A stretch of DNA of 64,000 nt from Taibaiella sp. GTDB lineage: Bacteria > Bacteroidota > Bacteroidia > Chitinophagales > Chitinophagaceae. The translations under genes were made by a program, and so were the position numbers. The stretch is from contig JAHBTQ010000001.1 of assembly GCA_019638495.1 (NCBI GenBank), forward strand, positions 496,001 to 560,000, written 5' to 3'. Each line of letters opens with the position of its first letter. Positions within the stretch are counted from its first letter, which is position 1. Below are positions 58,568-64,000 of the stretch, one piece after another. The notes below the pieces were generated by a model. That model saw only the letters and a program-made list of their open reading frames with translations, ran no database searches and had not been told where the DNA came from.

Positions 58568-58995
58568 TAATGATTATTTCTGCGTTCATTACTTGTCCAG
58601 CTTACAGCATCGCCATCCGGCGTATCCGATAAAGCTGCAGCATATGGCCACGCGTAGGGATTTGCGGCTCCATTCCTTATTTCCTTCAGCGCATTCAGAG
58701 CATCCAGGTAGGCAGTTCTGAATGCCTGGTAGTCAGCGCCGGGATTTGCTACACGCAACAGGTGCCAGCAAGCCAGGTCTTTAACCAGGCTTTGCAAATA
58801 AGCGTCGGCAAAAGTGGGTGCTGCTGTAGCAGTACCAAAAAGCGCCTCAAGATCGTAACGTCCCAGGTACATTTTGGCTTCGTTCTCGGCGACCGAGATG
58901 GCTGCATCTGTCATAGAGCCGTCGGCCCTGGTTATTTCATCGATTATCTCTGGATAGAGGTTTGTGCCGAGGTCGGCTGCAGTAATGATAGGCAT
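58564..58995 (-). CDS. phage head-tail connector, Gp36/DUF1320-like
   Basis: A 143-residue protein: MPIITAADLGTNLYPEIIDEITRADGSMTDAAISVAENEAKMYLGRYDLEALF (in pattern), then SLVKDLACWHLLRVANPG and YLDALNALKEIRNGAANPYAWP. This helical layout is that of the DUF1320 (Mu Gp36) connectors that join the portal to the tail. Confidence 0.8.
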   Translation of the reverse strand: MPIITAADLGTNLYPEIIDEITRADGSMTDAAISVAENEAKMYLGRYDLEALFGTATAAPTFADAYLQSLVKDLACWHLLRVANPGADYQAFRTAYLDALNALKEIRNGAANPYAWPYAAALSDTPDGDAVSWTSNERRNNHY

Positions 58996-59022
58996 CTTAT
59001 AGGGTTTAAGTGGTTTTAAGTG

Positions 59023-59583
59023 TTAGTCGTCGTCGTCATTTCGCTTTTTACGGGCGGCCTTGGGTTGGGGTTCGTCATTATCATCTTCATCGGCCTCTTC
59101 TTCTTCGCCATCCTCATCATCGCCGGCCTTTTTCTTCTTCACCGGCTTGGCGGTTGTTTTGGGTTTACGTTCTGCCTTTTCTTCATCGTCGCCGAGGTCC
59201 AGCTTTTCATTAGTGGGTTTCACGAGGGTAATACGTTTAAGGCCGCGGTCGAAAGTGAGCTCGTAAACATTTGCCATTTCATCGCCCTTAATAAGCTGAA
59301 TGAATCCCTTCATGAATTTTCCGTCTTCATATTCATTCAGGGAATCAACAACCGCAAATATCTTGATGATACCTTTTCCCTGGGCCCTCCATTCCGCAAC
59401 CCTGCGGCGCTGCTCGCTAAACTCCGGCATTGATAGAATTTGCCGGCGAAAAACGGCGATATCTACCCGGTCTTTGCCGGCTGCCTTCCTTTCGGCTTGT
59501 TCTTCTTTCTTGTCTTCATTCGTCTTCTGGCCGAATGCGTGTACGGCACAAAACATCATCACTAAGCACAATATCCTTTTCAT
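59023..59583 (-). CDS. exported protein with acidic/basic low-complexity tail
   Basis: A 186-residue protein with a signal peptide (MKRILCLVMMFCAVHAFGQ), a small folded part (FRRQILSMPEFSEQRRRVAEWRAQGKGIIKIFAVVDSLNEY) and a C-terminal tail of alternating D/E and K/R runs (GEEEEADEDDNDE, then KAARKKRNDDDD). Not phage-like. It probably belongs to the host or is a late addition to the phage block. Confidence 0.65.
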   Translation of the reverse strand: MKRILCLVMMFCAVHAFGQKTNEDKKEEQAERKAAGKDRVDIAVFRRQILSMPEFSEQRRRVAEWRAQGKGIIKIFAVVDSLNEYEDGKFMKGFIQLIKGDEMANVYELTFDRGLKRITLVKPTNEKLDLGDDEEKAERKPKTTAKPVKKKKAGDDEDGEEEEADEDDNDEPQPKAARKKRNDDDD

Positions 59584-59599
59584 TCAAAATGTGGTTGAT

Positions 59600-59700
59600 A
59601 GTGCAAATGTATGGGGTTGGGTTGATTGGGTAAATGGTTGATAGGGTAATTGGCTAAAAGACTAAAAGGTAAAAGGGGTAAAACGTTAAAACAGTTTGCC
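59600..59700. repeat. low-complexity GGTTGATTGGGTAA-type tract
   Basis: Short units of the type GGTTGA/GGGTAA and CTAAAAG/GTAAAAG in the 232-bp gap between the exported protein and the terminase gene. The gap holds no gene; it also carries GGCCG/CGGCC arms near 59740-59752. Confidence 0.4.
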
Positions 59701-59815
59701 GGATGATTTTGCCGGTCAGGCATTTCCGCTTTCAATGGCCGACTTCCGGCCGTTTAATAGCCATTTAAACCTTTTAACTATCTAACTCATTACCGTATCA
59801 CCTGCAAAAAGCAAA

Positions 59816-61336
59816 TCAAAACCGTTTATCGTTTGGCAGGCGAGCGGCCGTTGCTATTCCTGAGTGCCGTGAAATAGCGAGCTTCTGGGTTATGATCCAT
59901 ACGGCACCCTCCACCGCGTCGGGGCCATCGTCGTGCGCATATCCACCGGGGGCAAATGCGCAGAACTGCTCCACAAGACGCATCATGTGCGGGTTGTGCC
60001 GCTCAGCTTCGTTCAGGTACAGCTCACCATTTCGGTGCAGCGGTTCCAGCAGACTTTCTATGCGCATAAACTTATCCGGCTTTCGTCGGGTATCGCCCCG
60101 CACAGGTATGGGCCGCCCACTGCGCCGGCCGGCATCGCTCATTTCCTTTATCAGCACATCCTGCATAAACACCTCTTCCATAAAGAAGTAGCATGCGCAG
60201 CCGGCAGCCAGGTCCATTATTCTATAGTGCCATTCTATCATCTGCGCAGTAGTGGCCTGGTCCAGGAAGCACTTGATAATGTGAAACTCTCCGTGCCACC
60301 TGCCCACCAGCACGGTTGCTTTATAGTCGGCCGTGGTTTTATAAGAAGGGTCGGTATAACACACCAGCATCGAATATTCTGATAGCGGCCGTGCGGGTTT
60401 ATAGGCCATCTCACTGAATACCGACCCTTCCATGACAGGGTTATTGAAATACTCCTTTTGCTGCGCTGCATAGCTTTTCTGCGACAATACCCGATCTATA
60501 TCCGCTTCAGAGTTTTTCTCGGGCCATGCCGACGTGCCGTGTTCGTCGCGAATATTTATGACGTCTGTATGGTCGGCTATATCTGCCGCCCGGGTGATGC
60601 AGGAATCGCGTGCTATACGGTTGCCGCAGAAGATGATGGTAGTAGGCTGCGATACTGATCGTGTACCAATGGCGGCTTCTTCGATCCAGCGCCACTTGCG
60701 TTTTACTATCTCCGGATTCAGGCACTCCGCGTCAGTGTCTACATCGTCAAAGATGATGATATCAGGCCGCGCTTCCTCGTTTCGTGTACCACGTGGGCTC
60801 TGCCCCACGCCTACTGCGCGAAAAGCGATACCACCATCTGTAATGAACTCGGTCGTTGTCCATGTAGCGTCACTTAGTTGCGGACCGTAGTCGGACAGGA
60901 TGCGCTCATTACGCTCCAGTGTGCTACGGTAAGGAGCCAGCAGGCGCGCAGCATTGTCCAGGCTGTTACTGATGAGGAGTACACAACGCTTAGGAGACCT
61001 TTTCCTGCGCTTACCTATGTGCCCCACCAGGGTGAGGTAAAAAACTTCCATCATGGTGCGGGTACTCTTGGCCAGCTCGCGGCTCCAAATGCGCGCCTCG
61101 CACCACTCAGGATTGTTTAATACGCGTTTTGTTGCCTCTTTATGAAATGTTGCGGCAGGTGATGTTGCAAATTGAGGGAAGTAATATTTAAACCATTCTT
61201 CAGGGTCTGCCTCCAGCTTTCTTACGCGCTCCAGTCTCAGTTCTTCGGCTTCATCATCTTCTGTAAGTGTGGCTGCATACACCCTTTTCGCAAAGCCCTT
61301 CCAGTGAAGCACGCTCTGCTTTTCGGTTGTTGACAT
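59816..61336 (-). CDS. phage terminase large subunit
   Basis: A 506-residue terminase (start MSTTEKQ at 61336; MPEGKTL at 61363 possible, further ones lie inside the next gene). ATPase part with WSRELAKSTRTMMEVF in the place of Walker A and DIIIFDDVDTDAE as Walker B, then the RNase H-like nuclease with LVCYTDPSYKTTADYKATVLVGRW and the end HDDGPDAVEGAVWII. It packages DNA into the capsid. Confidence 0.88.
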   Translation of the reverse strand: MSTTEKQSVLHWKGFAKRVYAATLTEDDEAEELRLERVRKLEADPEEWFKYYFPQFATSPAATFHKEATKRVLNNPEWCEARIWSRELAKSTRTMMEVFYLTLVGHIGKRRKRSPKRCVLLISNSLDNAARLLAPYRSTLERNERILSDYGPQLSDATWTTTEFITDGGIAFRAVGVGQSPRGTRNEEARPDIIIFDDVDTDAECLNPEIVKRKWRWIEEAAIGTRSVSQPTTIIFCGNRIARDSCITRAADIADHTDVINIRDEHGTSAWPEKNSEADIDRVLSQKSYAAQQKEYFNNPVMEGSVFSEMAYKPARPLSEYSMLVCYTDPSYKTTADYKATVLVGRWHGEFHIIKCFLDQATTAQMIEWHYRIMDLAAGCACYFFMEEVFMQDVLIKEMSDAGRRSGRPIPVRGDTRRKPDKFMRIESLLEPLHRNGELYLNEAERHNPHMMRLVEQFCAFAPGGYAHDDGPDAVEGAVWIITQKLAISRHSGIATAARLPNDKRF

Positions 61337-61391
61337 GTTAGATAGGGTTTTGCCTTCCGGCATTAGGATAGGTAGTTTATCAAGCGGTGGC

Positions 61392-61808
61392 TTATGCCGA
61401 CTTCTGCTTGATAAACTGGTCGAAGCGGCGGGTGAAATCCTGCGCGGCAGGCACATCTTTCCTGTATAGCCAGGTAATAAACTCCTCGGCAGACCCTATG
61501 ATCGCAGACACACTTTTATCATGCTCCAGGTTGCGAATGGCTGCTGTGATCTTCTGCATATTGTCAGCGTCTTTGGCCGTGCCATTGCCACTTTCTATGT
61601 CATCCGAAATTTTCTTCAAGGTATCATAGAGCCGGTCTATTTGTGTATCCCGGTCCGCCATTCGGCTGCGTTTGGCAAGGTTCCATTGCCCCTCAGCAAG
61701 CCAGGTGCTTATGTCCTTGTCTGATGTTTCCAGCATTGCGCTGATTGAGGCTGTGGATTCACCCGCCTTTATGTATAGTAGGCGTGCTATCTCTCGTTTG
61801 TTTATCAT
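61392..61808 (-). CDS. terminase small subunit-like DNA-binding protein
   Basis: A 138-residue helical protein with an N-terminal helix-turn-helix (MINKREIARLLYIKAGESTASISAMLETSDKDISTWL in pattern) that would recognise phage DNA, and a C-terminal helix pair likely contacting the large subunit. It is directly upstream of the large terminase gene (55 bp gap). Confidence 0.72.
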   Translation of the reverse strand: MINKREIARLLYIKAGESTASISAMLETSDKDISTWLAEGQWNLAKRSRMADRDTQIDRLYDTLKKISDDIESGNGTAKDADNMQKITAAIRNLEHDKSVSAIIGSAEEFITWLYRKDVPAAQDFTRRFDQFIKQKSA

Positions 61809-62058
61809 GATAGGGTTGATTTTGCAGCAAAGGTTGTTGGCTTTTTACAATCAGGCAATTTCAGTTTTTACCACATCTCCTGTGCGTTTTGCGATAATGT
61901 CAAAATCAGGATTTCACTAAAAATTTTCGTGTGGATATCTCAAACGTACCCTGTTTGCTTCAGGCACTTACAAATCGGCGGAATCGTAAATATTGCATCA
62001 GTCGCGACCAGGATTGCAGAACGGTGCAACATCACAAAACGTTAAGCAGAATAATAAT

Positions 62059-63576
62059 CTATTTTGTTTCGCTGGCGCCTATCCTGTTCAGGCCCGACTT
62101 TGCCTGCTGGTCTATAGAGTTCTGGAAGTCGTGCGGTGGCATATTCAGGCAATCATTGTAGGCCTCCGCGGCTTCCTTGTTCATTGCCAGCAGCTCATAT
62201 ATCTTGCCCATATGCAGCGCAGCGCGCGCAGCAAACTGCTCGTGCCGGCCCTTGCCTTCAGCTATTGCCTGTCGGTATTCATTAAGTGCCCTGGTAAAGT
62301 AAGTTCCGTTGCCGGGCCTGGCTGCTGTCTCTTCATACACCCTGCCCAGGCGAAAATGGTATTCAGCTTTATCCGCAGGGTTGTCAAGCTCACTCTTGTT
62401 CACGGTTTGCAGAATGGTTAATGCCTTGTCAGCATAGCCTCCTTCTATCAGCAGCCTGGCCTGCAGCAACGACTTGTTGGGCCAATGGCCTGATTCGGCA
62501 AATCGCTGGGCTTGTTTATCAGCGTCGAGGCGGGCAGTGCCTGTCCTCGTTATCTGCTTGCGGCATAGCTCAGCCTTCTCCGGATTGCCGGAAACATACC
62601 ATGCAAAAGCCATTCGTTGCCACGAGTCCTTGATGAAGATATCGCTGTTGTTGTTCTTAAGGTAACGGTCAAAGTAATAGGTGCTGCCAGAATCACAGCG
62701 AGTTAGCAAGGCCATACCCATCTGGTAGTCGAAGATGGGATACCTGCCAAAGTCTTCCTCCTTAGCAGCACTACGCAAGGCATCAACAGCCTCATCAGAC
62801 TTACGGTAGTCCAGCGCAATATTCGCTTTCACAAAGGTGTGCAGCAGATTGTGTTGCATAGCAAACCTGCCAGACTCCAATATGTTCCATACCTCCTTTT
62901 GCTCCGCCAGCAAATAAAAGCGTGCATAGAGGTAGTAGAGCACAGTTTCGGTATATAGAGGTTCTGCAGCACTGTGCGTGTTTACAAAATCGCCCAGCAT
63001 GCGTGTCCCATTCTTAACACTGCCCTTCATGCCAAATACGGACGCTAGCCACTTGTAGCTGTTTGGCAGCGAGCCCACTACCGCCTCCTGCAGACCGGCA
63101 ATCACGTTATTATGCTCAAACGCGGGGAACGCTTTCTGGTTCTCACGCAGTAGTGTGAATGACTTGCGAAAGTTGAAGGCAGCTTTGTACTGCTCGCCGA
63201 AACGGATATTGATGATGGCTCGGTGCAGGTACATGCCCGCATTGCAAAACCGGTACCACGGCGAGCCCGGGTCTCCCTTTGCCAGCAGGTCCATCCTCTT
63301 TTTCATGTTACCGGCACGTGCGGCATAGTCAGCCAGGTTACAGTTCACCAGCAGCAGTATACAGTCCTCGTAATCTGCCAGGTACACTGCCATCAGGTTA
63401 CCGGGATTTGCTTTTTGCTCCTGTGTTATTATGCGATGACCCTCATCCAGGTGCAATGCCAGAAATTGATTGTATGCACGCGCACAATTGTCCGTGTAGG
63501 TGTAGGTATACGGCCCTCCTGCGTGCACCGCCAAAGGCAGGATAAGAAGTGAAAGCCAAAGGATGAGACGGTGCAT
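62059..63576 (-). CDS. exported tetratricopeptide-like protein
   Basis: A 505-residue protein with a signal peptide (MHRLILWLSLLILPLAVHAGG) and helical repeats throughout, among them CNAGMYLHRAIINIRFGEQYKAAF, YLYARFYLLAEQKEVW and AALHMGKIYELLAMNKEAAEAYN. Probably periplasmic. The TETVLYYLYARF region resembles DUF3808-type TPR proteins, but I do not claim that family. Confidence 0.72.
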   Translation of the reverse strand: MHRLILWLSLLILPLAVHAGGPYTYTYTDNCARAYNQFLALHLDEGHRIITQEQKANPGNLMAVYLADYEDCILLLVNCNLADYAARAGNMKKRMDLLAKGDPGSPWYRFCNAGMYLHRAIINIRFGEQYKAAFNFRKSFTLLRENQKAFPAFEHNNVIAGLQEAVVGSLPNSYKWLASVFGMKGSVKNGTRMLGDFVNTHSAAEPLYTETVLYYLYARFYLLAEQKEVWNILESGRFAMQHNLLHTFVKANIALDYRKSDEAVDALRSAAKEEDFGRYPIFDYQMGMALLTRCDSGSTYYFDRYLKNNNSDIFIKDSWQRMAFAWYVSGNPEKAELCRKQITRTGTARLDADKQAQRFAESGHWPNKSLLQARLLIEGGYADKALTILQTVNKSELDNPADKAEYHFRLGRVYEETAARPGNGTYFTRALNEYRQAIAEGKGRHEQFAARAALHMGKIYELLAMNKEAAEAYNDCLNMPPHDFQNSIDQQAKSGLNRIGASETK

Positions 63577-63609
63577 ATTGTAAAGATAATGCTATAACAA
63601 ATATCTGCT

Positions 63610-64000
63610 TTAGCGGTAAAAGGTTCTAATACACCCGGCCAGTGCGGTCACTTCGTCTTCCTTGTTGTAGAAGTGAGTACTCACGCGCAACATGCCATTT
63701 CGGCGTGTCACTACGAATCCGCTTGTGTGTATATGCTCGCCCAGGCCATTTTCGTCCTTCATCAACACGATAGGGGAACGATTTTGCATAGTGCGGTCTC
63801 CAAGCAGCTGCACTGGAGCATCGCCCAATTCCTGCAGGAACAGCTGCATCAGGCTCAGGTTGTGACGAGCTATCTCTGGCAGTCCTGTCCTGTTCTTTTC
63901 AGCAATGGCATGCGCAACAATGTTCAGACCAAACATGTTGGGACTGCCCGGTTCATAGCTGATAACAGATGGCTCATACCCCCAATTCCCCTCGCGCATC
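63610..64000 (-). CDS. class-V aminotransferase (cysteine desulfurase-like), C-terminal part cut by the window
   Basis: The last 130 residues of a PLP enzyme: SYEPGSPNMFGLNIVAHAIAEKNRTGL, ending RVSTHFYNKEDEVTALAGCI. The pattern E-P-G-(S/T)-P-N and the terminal R-x-S-x-H-x-Y-N are those of SufS/selenocysteine-lyase-like class-V enzymes. The active-site lysine lies beyond the window edge, so the true start is not visible. Confidence 0.75.
   Translation of the reverse strand, partial: MREGNWGYEPSVISYEPGSPNMFGLNIVAHAIAEKNRTGLPEIARHNLSLMQLFLQELGDAPVQLLGDRTMQNRSPIVLMKDENGLGEHIHTSGFVVTRRNGMLRVSTHFYNKEDEVTALAGCIRTFYR

Larger units (their letters stand above)
56386..61808 (-). mobile_element. remnant of a Mu-like prophage
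   Basis: Minus-strand run of phage genes: small terminase-like protein, large terminase, Gp36-like connector, DUF935 portal and a 169-residue structural-type protein. Capsid, protease, tail and integrase or transposase genes are absent, and the connector precedes the portal, contrary to phage Mu order. A membrane-protein gene on the other strand and an exported acidic-tailed protein lie among them. No att repeats were found. It may be decayed or taken over by the host. Confidence 0.65.

Noticed and set aside
1..64000. CRISPR array or tRNA genes
   Set aside because: No regularly spaced direct repeats of CRISPR size and no complete cloverleaf were seen apart from the tRNA-like part of tmRNA.

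Overview
The window looks like a chromosome segment of a Bacteroidota bacterium, most likely a Chitinophagaceae or other Chitinophagales member. The support is: promoter -7 elements of the TAnnTTTG type in front of many genes, few Shine-Dalgarno sites, a tmRNA tag ending in YAMAA, beta-propeller sensor kinases paired with LytTR regulators, a RemB/Wzi-like barrel, a DUF5777 barrel with YceI proteins, UbiD of about 637 residues, and oligopeptidase M3. No rRNA, tRNA or CRISPR array was seen.

Layout. 1-8 kb: REP-like hairpins, dihydroorotase, an outer-membrane barrel, a glycosyltransferase carrying an in-frame palindromic repeat, small lipoproteins and a TPR protein. 8-14.4 kb: a complete copper-handling cluster on the minus strand (AraC-type regulator with an HMA-like N-terminus, copper P-type ATPase, HMA chaperone, DUF3347 protein, multicopper oxidase with a C-terminal extension). 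14.5-14.9 kb: tmRNA and its terminator. 15-21 kb: a Fic protein with two AAAGTAA-type inverted repeats upstream, then a Crp/Fnr regulator followed by a perfect-spacing Crp/Fnr box and an oxidoreductase, an extradiol dioxygenase and a SnoaL lipoprotein, then an MFS transporter. 21.1-27.5 kb: a propeller kinase and LytTR regulator followed by a bacterial GRAS-family protein and a PLP aminotransferase. Both promoter regions carry the same 9-bp direct repeat spaced by 21 bp. 27.5-34.5 kb: methyltransferase, VIT1-type transporter, VOC protein, a ParE-type toxin-antitoxin pair, RadA, a 760-bp non-coding stretch with a probable small RNA, and oligopeptidase M3.

34.5-42.5 kb: a second LytTR system. 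Kinase, regulator and a YceI-like protein are translationally coupled. They sit next to an operon of CX4CH cytochrome-type lipoproteins, another YceI-like protein and a DUF5777 barrel, and next to a His-tailed lipoprotein gene. Two of these promoters share a TTTTTC/TTTTCCCG direct repeat with 21-22 bp period at the same distance from the -7 element. 42.5-56.3 kb: MidA-like methyltransferase, an S41 peptidase split by a one-base frameshift downstream of a sigma/anti-sigma pair, polysaccharide deacetylase with an in-frame repeat, LutB, DEAD-box helicase, PIN toxin pair, ferredoxin-NADP reductase-like enzyme, two tandem small secreted paralogs and UbiD. 56.4-61.8 kb: a remnant of a Mu-like prophage (terminase subunits, DUF935 portal, Gp36-like connector). 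The end holds a secreted TPR protein and the C-terminus of a class-V aminotransferase cut by the window edge.

The strongest candidates for a little-described system are the two kinase/LytTR modules with self-consistent predicted operators, especially the one driving the GRAS plus aminotransferase pair.
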